Positions 22,325 to 31,677 of a DNA stretch of 64,000 nt are shown one piece after another. Position numbers and translations under genes: made by a program. Position 1 is the stretch's first letter. The number at the start of each line of letters is the position of its first letter. A model generated the notes under the pieces. The model was not told where the DNA came from and searched no databases. It saw only the letters and a program-made list of their open reading frames with translations. Origin of the DNA: Mesorhizobium onobrychidis (GTDB lineage: Bacteria > Pseudomonadota > Alphaproteobacteria > Rhizobiales > Rhizobiaceae); the NCBI RefSeq assembly GCF_024707545.1, contig NZ_CP062229.1, positions 248,001 to 312,000 on the forward strand. The letters run 5' to 3'.

Positions 22325-22361
22325 CTGCACCAAACCTAGGTAGACTTTGGTTGCATGACAT

Positions 22362-22465
22362 CTACAGCGCGCGCGTCCTCTCGGACCGCGCAAAGGACGC
22401 TGTAGCACTTTGATTTTGCGCATGATCCCCAGCGAAAATCGATTCCGATTCTCGGGGTCATGCGC
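22362..22465. repeat. Double-hairpin dispersed repeat (copy 2)
   Basis: Hairpin one: CTACAGCG (22362-22369) with CGCTGTAG (22398-22405). Linker CACTTTGATTTT. Hairpin two: GCGCATGATCCC (22418-22429) with GGGGTCATGCGC (22454-22465) enclosing CGAAAATCG/CGATTCTCG. Nearly the same sequence occurs at 58437-58539. Confidence 0.9.
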
Positions 22466-22481
22466 CGCGTCAGGCTGTTTC

Positions 22482-22521
22482 GCCCCTTCCTCATCTCACA
22501 AGCCCCTTCCTCACTTCACAA
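22482..22521. repeat. 20-bp tandem duplication before the TRAP operon
   Basis: GCCCCTTCCTCATCTCACAA (22482-22501) is followed directly by the same 20 bases with two changes (22502-22521). It adjoins the double-hairpin repeat. The remaining sequence to 22639 shows no gene. Confidence 0.8.
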
Positions 22522-22639
22522 GATTGTTTAACTCGGTCTGCCCTGTGTTGACCCGCCGTGCCACGCACGGCATACCGTTGGGCCACATCGAGGCGGCGGA
22601 AAACAAGCAGGATTTGGCACGCCGCTGATACTTTGAGTC

Positions 22640-22687
22640 ACGCATCGTGCTTTCCGAAAATCGACACCGATTTTCGAGCCGATGCGT
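22640..22687. repeat. Hairpin repeat in the leader of the TRAP operon
   Basis: ACGCATCG (22640-22647) pairs with CGATGCGT (22680-22687), and inner CGAAAATCG pairs with CGATTTTCG. It is related to the second hairpin of copies 2 and 3 and stands only four bases before the GGGAGG ribosome site of dctQ. Confidence 0.8.
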
Positions 22688-22701
22688 AAAGGGAGGAATG
22701 T

Positions 22702-23286
22702 ATGGCAGGGCTTCTCACTCTATCCAGAACCATTGACCGGGTGAACGAATTCATCGGCAAATGGGTGTCGTGGCTGATCCTGCTGGCAATCCTGGTCAGC
22801 GCCGCCAATGCCGTCATCCGCAAGACCTTCGACATGTCGTCGAACGCCTGGCTGGAACTGCAATGGTATTTGTTCGGCGCCGCCTTCATGCTGGCCGCCG
22901 CCTACACGCTGAAGCAGAACGACCATATCCGCATCGACATCGTCTACGGCATGTTCTCGCGCCGCGTGCAGCACTGGATCGACCTTCTCGGTCACCTTTT
23001 TTTCCTGATGCCGTTCGTGACGCTGATGGTGATCTATTTCGTACCCTATGTGTCGCTCTCGTTTCGCAGCGGCGAAATGTCGAACAATTCCGGCGGGCTG
23101 ATCATCTGGCCGGCAAAGGCGATCCTGCTGGCCGGCTTTTTCCTGCTCGCGCTCCAGGGCATCTCCGAGATCATCAAGAAGATCGCCATCATGCGCGGCG
23201 ACATGGACGATCCCACGCCGTTCATATCGGTGCATGAGCAGGCCGAGCTCGAAGCGAAGGCGCTCGCCGAAGAGGTGCGCTCGTGA
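22702..23286 (+). CDS. TRAP transporter small permease (DctQ type)
   Basis: The 194-residue protein has four transmembrane helices (about residues 20-37, 53-70, 91-112 and 132-152), the DctQ-family layout, with the usual AFMLAAAYTLKQNDHIRIDI segment after helix 2. It partners the large permease directly downstream; their reading frames overlap as GTGA. A GGGAGG ribosome site lies five bases before the ATG. Together with the TakP-like binding protein encoded at 26160-27269 it would form a sodium-driven importer for 2-oxo acids. A 48-base hairpin in its leader may affect message stability. Confidence 0.9.
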   Translation: MAGLLTLSRTIDRVNEFIGKWVSWLILLAILVSAANAVIRKTFDMSSNAWLELQWYLFGAAFMLAAAYTLKQNDHIRIDIVYGMFSRRVQHWIDLLGHLFFLMPFVTLMVIYFVPYVSLSFRSGEMSNNSGGLIIWPAKAILLAGFFLLALQGISEIIKKIAIMRGDMDDPTPFISVHEQAELEAKALAEEVRS

Positions 23287-25055
23287 TCGAGTTCATCGCC
23301 CAGAACATGGCGCCGATCATGTTCGCCTCGCTGGTCATCTTCCTGCTGATCGGCTACCCGGTCGCCTTCTCACTCGCCGCCAACGGCCTGCTGTTCTTCT
23401 TCATCGGCGTTGTGCTGTCACCCTATTCGGGCGGCTCGATCAATCTCGCCTGGCCGCTGTTGCACGCACTGCCGGACAATTTCTACGGCAGCCGGGTGAT
23501 GTCGAACGACACCCTGCTGGCCATCCCGTTCTTTACCTTCATGGGCATCGTGCTCGAACGATCGGGCATGGCCGAAGACCTTCTCGACACGATCGGCCAA
23601 TTGTTCGGACCGATCCGCGGCGGCCTCGCCTATGCCGTGATCTTCGTCGGCGCGCTGCTTGCCGCAACCACGGGTGTGGTGGCTGCCTCCGTCATCGCCA
23701 TGGGCCTGATTTCGCTGCCGATCATGCTGCGCTACGGCTATGACCGTCGTGTAGCGTCCGGCGTCATTGCCGCATCGGGCACGCTCGCCCAGATCATTCC
23801 GCCCTCGCTGGTGCTGATCGTTTTGGCCGATCAGCTCGGCCGCTCGGTCGGCGACATGTATGCGGGCGCTCTGATTCCCGGCCTTGTGCTGACCGGCCTC
23901 TATACGCTCTACATCCTGACCATGTCGATTGTCCGGCCGAAGTCGATGCCGGCCCTGCCGCTGGAGGCCCGCACGCTCGGCCACGGCATCCTGTCGCTGC
24001 TGGTGGCGGTGCTGGCGGCAGTCGTGGTTTCCTACGCGGCCTATCGCTATCTTGCGCCCTCGCAGGGCCAAAACGCCGATATCCTCGGCGCCACCATCGG
24101 CGTGATCCTCATCTACGTCGTGGCAATCGCCGACCAGCGCCTGAAGATCAACATGATGTCGCGGCTGGCGCAGCAGGTGATCATCGTGCTGATCCCGCCG
24201 CTGGCGCTGATCTTCCTGGTGTTGGGCACCATCTTTCTCGGCATCGCCACACCGACCGAGGGCGGCGCCATGGGCGCTGTCGGCGCGCTGATCATGGCGG
24301 CGATGAAGGGACGGCTGTCGCTGGACGTGATCAAGCAGGCGCTGGCCTCAACGACGCGGCTGTCGTCCTTCGTGCTGTTCATCCTGATCGGCGCGCGCGT
24401 GTTCTCGCTCACCTTCTACGGCGTCAACGGCCATATCTGGGTCGAACACCTCCTGACATCGCTGCCGGGCGGCGAGATCGGCTTCTTGATCGGGGTGAAC
24501 ATCCTCGTCTTCTTGCTCGCCTTCTTCCTCGATTTCTTCGAACTCGCCTTCATCATCGTGCCGCTTTTGGCGCCGGCCGCCGACAAGCTCGGCATCGACC
24601 TCATCTGGTTCGGCGTGCTGCTCGGCGTCAACATGCAGACAAGCTTCATGCATCCACCCTTTGGCTTCGCGCTATTCTACCTGCGTTCGGTCGCCGCCCG
24701 GGTGCCCTATCTCGATCGCCTCACCGGCAAGAAGATCGCGCCGGTGACAACCGGCCAGATCTATTGGGGCGCGGTTCCCTTCGTTTGCATCCAAGTCATC
24801 ATGATCGGGTTGACCATCGCCTTCCCGCAGATGGTGATGCATTACAAGGGCACACCAGTCGATCCGGGCACGATCGATTACCAGGTACCGGAAACGCCGG
24901 GCCTGTCGCCGCTTGGCACACCGCCGGCGGATGGCGGCACGGCGCCGACCGCGCCTGCACCGGACCTATCGCAGCCGCCGAGTTTCGGTGAAACGCCGCC
25001 TGCCAAGCCAGCAGCGCCAGCACCCGATCTGTCCCAACCACCGAGTTTCAATTGA
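23283..25055 (+). CDS. TRAP transporter large permease (DctM type) with Pro/Ala-rich tail
   Basis: The 590-residue protein has about twelve to fourteen hydrophobic segments and the DctM features: FTFMGIVLERSGMAEDLLD near residue 84, GALLAATTGVVAASVIAMG, IIPPSLVLIVLADQLGRSVGDMY and PTEGGAMGAVGALIMA. The last 55 residues are a Pro/Ala-rich tail that holds APAPDLSQPPSF twice. The GTG start overlaps the dctQ stop. Length is longer than the usual 430 residues, as in TakM-type subunits with extra helices. Followed by a dehydrogenase gene 19 bp downstream. Confidence 0.9.
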   Translation: MIEFIAQNMAPIMFASLVIFLLIGYPVAFSLAANGLLFFFIGVVLSPYSGGSINLAWPLLHALPDNFYGSRVMSNDTLLAIPFFTFMGIVLERSGMAEDLLDTIGQLFGPIRGGLAYAVIFVGALLAATTGVVAASVIAMGLISLPIMLRYGYDRRVASGVIAASGTLAQIIPPSLVLIVLADQLGRSVGDMYAGALIPGLVLTGLYTLYILTMSIVRPKSMPALPLEARTLGHGILSLLVAVLAAVVVSYAAYRYLAPSQGQNADILGATIGVILIYVVAIADQRLKINMMSRLAQQVIIVLIPPLALIFLVLGTIFLGIATPTEGGAMGAVGALIMAAMKGRLSLDVIKQALASTTRLSSFVLFILIGARVFSLTFYGVNGHIWVEHLLTSLPGGEIGFLIGVNILVFLLAFFLDFFELAFIIVPLLAPAADKLGIDLIWFGVLLGVNMQTSFMHPPFGFALFYLRSVAARVPYLDRLTGKKIAPVTTGQIYWGAVPFVCIQVIMIGLTIAFPQMVMHYKGTPVDPGTIDYQVPETPGLSPLGTPPADGGTAPTAPAPDLSQPPSFGETPPAKPAAPAPDLSQPPSFN

Positions 25056-25074
25056 TGCCGGAGGCTCAACAGAC

Positions 25075-26097
25075 ATGAAAGCGGTGCGGCTGGAGGGCGT
25101 GGGCAGCATTGCTTTGCGCGAGGTCGGCAAACCGTCCGCCGGACCGGACGATCTCCTGGTACGGATCGAGGCATGCGGCGTCTGCGGCACCGACCGGCAT
25201 CTTTTCCATGGCGAATTTCCCTGTACGCCGCCGGTGACGCTCGGACATGAATTCTCGGGGATCGTCGAGGCGATTGGAACCGCTGTGTCCGGCTTTTCCG
25301 TCGGCGATCGCGTTACCGGCGATCCCAACATCGCCTGCGGGCGCTGTCCGCACTGCCATGCCGGCCGCATCAATCTCTGCCATAATCTGGTTGCCATCGG
25401 CATCCGCCGCGACGGCGGCTTCGCCGAATACGTCGTGCTGCCTCAGAACCAGGCCTTCCTCCTTCCGAAAGACCTGAAGCCGACGCATGGCGCGTTCTGC
25501 GAGCCGCTTGGCTGCTGCCTGCATGGCGTGGACCTGGCGCAGATCAGACCCGGCTCCTCGGTCGCCGTGCTTGGCGGCGGCGTGATCGGCCTGCTCACCG
25601 TGCAACTGGCGAGGCTTGCCGGCGCGACGACAATCATCCTGTCGACGCGGCAGGCCTCGCGGCGTGCCCTCGCCGAAGAATTGGGCGCAACGGCGACGGT
25701 CGACCCAAGCGCTTGCGATATCATCGACACGGTCGTCGGTGCGTCGGGCCTGATGCCAGGCGGCGTCGATGTGGTGTTCGAATGTGCTGGCGTAAGAGAG
25801 ACAGTCGAGCAATCGATGCGGCTGGCCAAAGCCGGCGGTACGGTTGTCATCGTCGGCGTGATGCCTCAAGGCATGAAGGCCGAGTTCGAACCTTTCGACC
25901 TGTTGTTCCGGGAATTGAGGGTCCTGGGCTCGTTTCTCAATCCGTTTACGCATCGCCGGGCCGCCGATCTCATCGCCTCGGGTGCGATCGAGATCGACAA
26001 GCTCATCTCACGGCAGGTGACGCTTGAGGAGGCGGCTGCGGTGATCGCCAATCCGCCTGCGCCAGGCGAAGTCAAGGTGCTGGTGGTGCCGCGCTGA
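25075..26097 (+). CDS. Zinc-dependent medium-chain alcohol dehydrogenase
   Basis: The 340-residue MDR enzyme has the catalytic zinc site CGVCGTDRHLFHGEFP (Cys38), GHEFSGIVEAIG with His and Glu, and the structural zinc loop CGRCPHCHAGRINLC. The coenzyme fold is VAVLGGGVIGLLTVQLARLAGA. The pattern is that of polyol and sorbitol-type dehydrogenases, oxidising a sugar alcohol or secondary alcohol with NAD+. GGAGG precedes the ATG. It is the third gene of the TRAP operon, so its substrate or product may be the transported 2-oxo or hydroxy acid. Confidence 0.88.
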   Translation: MKAVRLEGVGSIALREVGKPSAGPDDLLVRIEACGVCGTDRHLFHGEFPCTPPVTLGHEFSGIVEAIGTAVSGFSVGDRVTGDPNIACGRCPHCHAGRINLCHNLVAIGIRRDGGFAEYVVLPQNQAFLLPKDLKPTHGAFCEPLGCCLHGVDLAQIRPGSSVAVLGGGVIGLLTVQLARLAGATTIILSTRQASRRALAEELGATATVDPSACDIIDTVVGASGLMPGGVDVVFECAGVRETVEQSMRLAKAGGTVVIVGVMPQGMKAEFEPFDLLFRELRVLGSFLNPFTHRRAADLIASGAIEIDKLISRQVTLEEAAAVIANPPAPGEVKVLVVPR

Positions 26098-26116
26098 TCC
26101 GGCAAATCGAAGTGTG

Positions 26117-26151
26117 ACGGCGCCACGCGTCCGAAGAGCGCATGGCGCCGT
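26117..26151. terminator. Hairpin between convergent adh and dctP genes
   Basis: ACGGCGCCA (26117-26125) and TGGCGCCGT (26143-26151) form a 9-bp perfect stem with a 17-base loop. No T-run; placed to end transcripts from both sides. Confidence 0.55.
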
Positions 26152-26159
26152 AACTGTTG

Positions 26160-27557
<1,398 letters not shown>

Positions 27558-28331
27558 ATGCAGCAGCCGCTCGTCGCCATATCGACCGACGTCCGCCAGT
27601 TCGACAACTACACCTGGCACGCCGTTCCGCAGCAGTATCTGGAGGCGGCGCTTTCGGCCGCCGGCGTGTTCCCGGTGCTGGTGCCGTCCTTCGGCGACCG
27701 GCTCGATTTCGATGAACTCCTGTCATCGGTCGACGGCGTCATGGTCACCGGTTCGAAGTCCAATGTGCATCCCTCGCTCTATGGCGGCGATGCCAGCGAG
27801 GCCAATGGTCCCTACGATCCTGCCCGCGACGCGACGACGCTGCCGTTGATCCGCAAGGCAGTGGAGCGCGGCGTGCCGTTGCTCGCCATCTGCCGCGGCA
27901 TCCAGGAAATGAATGTGGCGCTGGGCGGCACGCTGGCCACGGAAATCCAGGAGCGCGAGGGGTCGCTGGACCATCGCGCACCGGCGAGCGACAATCAGGA
28001 CGAACGCTTCGCTATCCGCCAGACTATTTCGATCAAGCCCGGAAGCTGCCTCGCCGGCGTGTTCGGGGAGGGCGACATCATGGTCAATTCGGTACATCGC
28101 CAGGCCGTCGACCGGCTCGGACCGAAGCTGCAGATAGAGGCGGTCGCCACCGACGGCACGGTCGAGGCGGTTTCGGTGCGGGACGCCCGCGCCTTCGCCG
28201 TCGGCGTCCAGTGGCATCCCGAATACTGGGTCAAGTCGGACAGTGTCTCGGCACGGATATTCCGCGCCTTCGGCGACGCGGTGCGCCTGCACGCCGCAGC
28301 GAAATCCGGCGCGCGGGCCGCCGCGGAATAG
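27558..28331 (+). CDS. Class I glutamine amidotransferase-like gamma-glutamyl hydrolase (PuuD/peptidase C26 type)
   Basis: The 257-residue hydrolase has the nucleophile elbow LLAICRGIQEMNVALGG (Cys about residue 117) and the His/Glu pair VQWHPEYW (about residue 222). The substrate group includes gamma-glutamyl-GABA in putrescine catabolism. A glutamine-synthetase homologue at 38525 in this window could make gamma-glutamyl amines, but the two genes are 10 kb apart. The ATG at 27558 is chosen from the start of homology (MQQPLVAIS); the ribosome site is weak. Not to be confused with the urate hydroxylase PuuD at 43883. Confidence 0.85.
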   Translation: MQQPLVAISTDVRQFDNYTWHAVPQQYLEAALSAAGVFPVLVPSFGDRLDFDELLSSVDGVMVTGSKSNVHPSLYGGDASEANGPYDPARDATTLPLIRKAVERGVPLLAICRGIQEMNVALGGTLATEIQEREGSLDHRAPASDNQDERFAIRQTISIKPGSCLAGVFGEGDIMVNSVHRQAVDRLGPKLQIEAVATDGTVEAVSVRDARAFAVGVQWHPEYWVKSDSVSARIFRAFGDAVRLHAAAKSGARAAAE

Positions 28332-28352
28332 TTCAGCCGTCGGACGTCAACG

Positions 28353-28748
28353 TCAATCGCTGCTGGCCGCCAGCGACAGCAGCGGCAGGGCTGGTGCGTA
28401 GGATTCGTAACCGTGGCCGTCGGCGACGCCGAAAGTGACGATCGGGTCGATGCCGTTCGCGCTGAAGGTGACCGTGCCGTCATCCTGCTCACGCCAGAAT
28501 TTCGCGCGCTCGATGCCGGGCAAGACCCCGCGGCAATTCGCAGTGACCGTCAACAGCGACAGGCCATGCGAAACCTCAGTGCCGCGCTTGACCGCGCAGG
28601 ACGCTTCGTCGCCATTGGCCACCAGCCTGTAGTCGCCGGGCGACTGCGCTGACTCATCGGCTGTGCGGCCTTCGCCTCCGCCGCCGTGAAACAGCTGAAC
28701 GCTGCCGAACAGCGCGGCCACCGCTATCAATGCAGCAAGTGCTTTCAT
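28353..28748 (-). CDS. Small exported protein resembling AprI/Inh protease inhibitors
   Basis: The 131-residue protein has a signal peptide (MKALAALIAVAALFGSVQ) and a domain of about 95 residues with SPGDYRLV, two cysteines about 22 residues apart (SCAVKRGTE and NCRGVL), then ERAKFWREQDDGTVTF. This layout is close to the Inh/AprI periplasmic inhibitors of metalloproteases, which have one disulfide and an eight-strand barrel; the match is by pattern only. A perfect CtrA-type box lies 49 bp before the ATG on the same strand. Confidence 0.5.
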   Translation of the reverse strand: MKALAALIAVAALFGSVQLFHGGGGEGRTADESAQSPGDYRLVANGDEASCAVKRGTEVSHGLSLLTVTANCRGVLPGIERAKFWREQDDGTVTFSANGIDPIVTFGVADGHGYESYAPALPLLSLAASSD

Positions 28749-28796
28749 CCTGTGTGCTCCGCGTGTGTGGCGATAGATGAAAAATGATTTCAAAGC

Positions 28797-28812
28797 GTTA
28801 ACCCGACGTTAA
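28797..28812 (-). promoter_or_regulatory. CtrA-type binding box before the Inh-like gene
   Basis: On the minus strand the sequence reads TTAA-CGTCGGG-TTAAC, an exact fit to the alphaproteobacterial CtrA consensus TTAA-N7-TTAAC, oriented toward the gene and 49 bp from its ATG. Confidence 0.5.
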
Positions 28813-28832
28813 TAGAATAGGACGATTTCCGC

Positions 28833-29816
28833 TCAGCTGCGCGCCTTCACTTTTTCCGTTTCCGGTACCGGCGTCAGCGCCCTCCCTTCCGAAAACCAGG
28901 AAACCAGATTGTCGACGCACAGATCGGCCATGGCGCGGCGGGTATGTTCCGAAGCCGAGCCAACATGCGGCAAAAGCGAGGTGCTGGGGGCGGCAAGCAG
29001 CGCCGCCGGCACGTTCGGCTCGTCGGCGAATACGTCGAGCCCGGCAGCGGCGATGGTGCCATTGGCCAGGGCTGCGGCAAGAGCTGCCTCGTCCACCGTG
29101 CTGCCGCGACCGATGTTGACGAAGACGCCATTCGGGCCGAGTGCCGACAGGATCTCGGCATTGACCGCCTTTTCGGTCGAGGCGCCGCCGGGTGCCACCG
29201 AGATCAGCGTATCCACCGCCTCGGCGAGGCCCTTCAGCGTGCCGTAGTATTCGTAGGACAGGCCTTCGATCTGGCGCCGGTTGTGATAGGCGATCGGCAG
29301 CCCGAAAGCCTCCAGCCGGCGCGCAATGGCAAGGCCGATCCGGCCCATGCCGAAAATACCGACTCGACGGCCGCGCAAGGTCAGCCGGCTCAAGCGATAG
29401 TTGCCGTTGCGCGCCCAACTGCCGTCGCGCAGCCAAGTCTCGGCGCGCGGCAACTCGCGGACGGTGTTGATCAAAAGCCCGATCGCCGTGTCGGCGACCT
29501 CCTCGGTCAGCACGTCCGGCGTGTTGGTTACCATGACGCCGCGCTGTGCTGCGTGACGGGCATCGACCGAATCATAGCCGACGCCGAAATTGGCGATGAT
29601 CTCCAGATTCGGCAGCGCGTCGATGAGGGCTGCATTGATCCCGCCAAAGGCGGCAATGCCGCGCACCGTCCGGCGCATCTCGTCGGTGACCAGCGACGCA
29701 TCAGGCCGTTCGATCCAGACGCGCCTGAACGTCCGGTCGATGCGGCCGACCGCGTGGTCGTTGAATTGGCCCGGCACCAGAATGGCGACTGCTTGCTGCT
29801 GTTCGGCTTTTGTCAT
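28833..29816 (-). CDS. D-isomer-specific 2-hydroxyacid dehydrogenase
   Basis: The 327-residue NAD(P)-dependent enzyme has the Rossmann motif RRVGIFGMGRIGLAIARRLEAFG (about residues 145-167), the catalytic Arg/Glu/His elements in ISVAPGG, DVFADEPNVP and LLPHVGSASEHTR, and the GRGSTVDEAAL loop. It belongs to the glyoxylate/hydroxypyruvate reductase-like branch. Its ATG overlaps the stop of the upstream LacI regulator gene (ATGA), so the pair is translationally coupled and the regulator probably controls a small sugar-acid pathway that includes this enzyme. Confidence 0.9.
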   Translation of the reverse strand: MTKAEQQQAVAILVPGQFNDHAVGRIDRTFRRVWIERPDASLVTDEMRRTVRGIAAFGGINAALIDALPNLEIIANFGVGYDSVDARHAAQRGVMVTNTPDVLTEEVADTAIGLLINTVRELPRAETWLRDGSWARNGNYRLSRLTLRGRRVGIFGMGRIGLAIARRLEAFGLPIAYHNRRQIEGLSYEYYGTLKGLAEAVDTLISVAPGGASTEKAVNAEILSALGPNGVFVNIGRGSTVDEAALAAALANGTIAAAGLDVFADEPNVPAALLAAPSTSLLPHVGSASEHTRRAMADLCVDNLVSWFSEGRALTPVPETEKVKARS

Positions 29817-30835
29817 GCACGTTCCACTGGTTTGCCGGTCGACTGGCGCACATGCAGTTCCGGCTTGATCAGTTCCTGCGACGGCCGCACCATCTGCCCA
29901 TTGAGCTTGTCTAGCAGCGCGCTTGCGGCGCGGCGGCCGACTTCACGCTGGCCATTCCACACGGTGGTCAGCGCCGGCGTCGCGATCGCCGCTTCCTCGA
30001 GATCGTCATAGCCGGTCACGGATATGTCAATGCCCGGCACCAGCCCGGCGCGTGCAATACCGTTCATCAGGCCGATGGCGACGAGGTCGTTCCAACAGCA
30101 GGCCGCGGTCGGTTTGTCCTTCAGCGCCAGGAACTGCCCGGCGGCCTCGAAGCCGGCCTGTTTGGTGCGCGGACCGGGGATGCGCCAGGACGGCCTGACC
30201 TCCAGCCCTGCCGCTTCCATGGCGTTGACATAGCCCTGGTAGCGATCGCGGCCGGTCGAGGTCTGGTCAGTGCCGCCGATCATGGCGATGCGCTTATGGC
30301 CGAGCGAGATCAGATGGTTGGTGGCTAGCCCGGTGCCATAAGCATCGTCGCCGCGAAACACCGGCACGTCAGCGCCTTCGACGGTGCGTGCGATCAGCAC
30401 CGCCGGCAGGCCGTTTTCCTCGGCCATGAAGATGTCTTCGGGGGGCGTGCCGATGGCCGGTGACATGATGACGCCGTCGGCGCCGAGCTGCAAAAGCGTG
30501 TCTATGAAGGTGCGCTGCTTTTCGAGCTGGTCGTAATGGTTCGACAGGATGAAGGTCTGCCGGCTGCGATCGAGCTCGCTTTCGATCGAGCGCAGTATCT
30601 CGGCGAAGAAGGGATTCATGATGTCGTGGACGACGACGCCGACGATGCCCGAACGCGAGGTGCGCAGGCTGGCGGCGCGGCGATTGTAGATATAGCCGAT
30701 GGCGCGGGCATGTTCCTTGATGCGGTCGCGGGTGCCGCCGGCAACCAGCGGGCTGTCGCGCAGGGCCAGCGAGACCGTGGCCGTGGACACGCCGAGCGCA
30801 TCCGCGATCGTCGAAAGCTTGATCTTCTGTGCCAG
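29813..30835 (-). CDS. LacI family transcriptional regulator with non-canonical start
   Basis: The protein of about 340 residues begins LAQKIKLSTIADALGVSTAT, the LacI helix-turn-helix, followed by the hinge RRAASLRTS and a periplasmic-binding-protein-like sensor domain (GIVGVVVHDIMNPFFAEI to the end). There is no ATG, GTG or TTG in frame near this point: the nearest in-frame ATG lies nearly 100 codons upstream with no homology. CTG at 30835 gives the expected length and follows GGGGGAG, so I place the start there. A hairpin repeat begins about 20 bases upstream and may have altered the original start. Confidence 0.8.
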   Translation of the reverse strand: MAQKIKLSTIADALGVSTATVSLALRDSPLVAGGTRDRIKEHARAIGYIYNRRAASLRTSRSGIVGVVVHDIMNPFFAEILRSIESELDRSRQTFILSNHYDQLEKQRTFIDTLLQLGADGVIMSPAIGTPPEDIFMAEENGLPAVLIARTVEGADVPVFRGDDAYGTGLATNHLISLGHKRIAMIGGTDQTSTGRDRYQGYVNAMEAAGLEVRPSWRIPGPRTKQAGFEAAGQFLALKDKPTAACCWNDLVAIGLMNGIARAGLVPGIDISVTGYDDLEEAAIATPALTTVWNGQREVGRRAASALLDKLNGQMVRPSQELIKPELHVRQSTGKPVERA

Positions 30836-30855
30836 CGCCTTGCGCTCCCCCGACG

Positions 30856-30918
30856 ATCTAGAGCTGATCCATGATCTCCAGCGAAAACCGGACTCCCACT
30901 TTTCGGGATCATGATCTA
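30856..30918. repeat. Hairpin repeat beside the LacI gene (relative of copies 2 and 3)
   Basis: CATGATCTCCAGCGAAAACC matches CATGATCCCCAGCGAAAATC of copy 2, and TTTTCGGGATCATGATC closes the hairpin. The first hairpin of the element is missing. Confidence 0.7.
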
Positions 30919-30960
30919 AACAGTTTAAACGCGGCCTTATGCCACCCTTCCGGAACAAAT

Positions 30961-31238
30961 CAAAGTTTTTTTGCCAGCGCTTCCACCTCGACGTCGAGGG
31001 CGGCGCGGTTGCGCACACGAAGCCGGTGCTCGCGATGAACGATATAAAGGCCGCTGGCGACGATGATGGCAGCGCCGACGAGCGTCCAGCGGTCGGGAAA
31101 CTGGTTGAAGACAATCCAGCCGGCAATGATCATCCCGATGATTTGCGAATACCGAGACGATAGCCTGCACCAGGAGCCAATGGCAGACGGCGCCGAACAC
31201 GCTAAGCATCAGAAGGATGAACCAGCCACCACAGGCTC
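30961..31238 (-). pseudogene. Remnant of a DMT (EamA) family transporter
   Basis: On the minus strand GWFILLMLSVFGAVCHWLLVQA reads like the penultimate helices of an EamA-type exporter. After about 31165 the frame changes and continues as SQIIGMIIAGWIVFNQFPDR, then WTLVGAAIIVASGLYIVHRE and a basic tail ending in TGA at 30961-30963. A short internal deletion with a frameshift joins the two parts, and the N-terminal two thirds are missing. The upstream end runs into the DUF2000 gene. Confidence 0.75.
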
Positions 31239-31650
31239 AGGGATGCATGCGGGCGTCCTTGGTGATCTTGTCGACAAGCTTCTTTTCGGCGCGCAGCGCG
31301 ATGCCGACGACCTTGGCGTCGTCGGGTGCGAATTCGGCAAAGACGGCGCGGTTCGCCGCGTCGTGGCCGGTCGAAAACATCTCGTCGACGTAGAGCGAGG
31401 TCGTCACACCGCGCTCCAGCGCCCGCCGGTGGATCGCACTGAGCGTCGAGCGGTCGGCCGAAAGCACGATGACCGGCTGGATCGAGAGCGGATTGTAGAT
31501 GTTGCCGGCGCGGTCGCGATAGGGTTCGCCGATGATGTCGGTATACTGCGCGACGATGCCGCTGGTCAGGAAGGCGGTGACATTGAGCTTTTGCCAGACG
31601 AGAAGGTCGTCCTGCAGCACGATTGCAAATTTCGTGTCGAACATGGACAT
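31237..31650 (-). CDS. DUF2000 family protein
   Basis: The 137-residue protein, beginning FDTKFAIVLQDDLLVWQKLN, belongs to the DUF2000 family of small proteins with a peptidyl-tRNA-hydrolase-like fold, often encoded next to AraC or Lrp regulators. Other family segments are LTSGIVAQYTDIIGEPYRD and NPLSIQPVIVLSAD. No catalytic function is established. The gene is divergent from an AraC regulator with only 27 bp between the chosen starts. Possible starts at 31650 and 31644 are both ATG; GTG at 31656 is less likely. Its 3' end touches the transporter remnant. Confidence 0.8.
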   Translation of the reverse strand: MSMFDTKFAIVLQDDLLVWQKLNVTAFLTSGIVAQYTDIIGEPYRDRAGNIYNPLSIQPVIVLSADRSTLSAIHRRALERGVTTSLYVDEMFSTGHDAANRAVFAEFAPDDAKVVGIALRAEKKLVDKITKDARMHP

Positions 31651-31677
31651 TACCACTCGAGGTTTGTGAATGAAGCG

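Noticed and set aside
28353..28793. Longer start (MKSFFIYRHTRGAHR...) for the Inh-like gene
   Set aside because: The signal peptide begins at 28748; a longer N-terminus would place charged residues before it and run up to the CtrA-type box.
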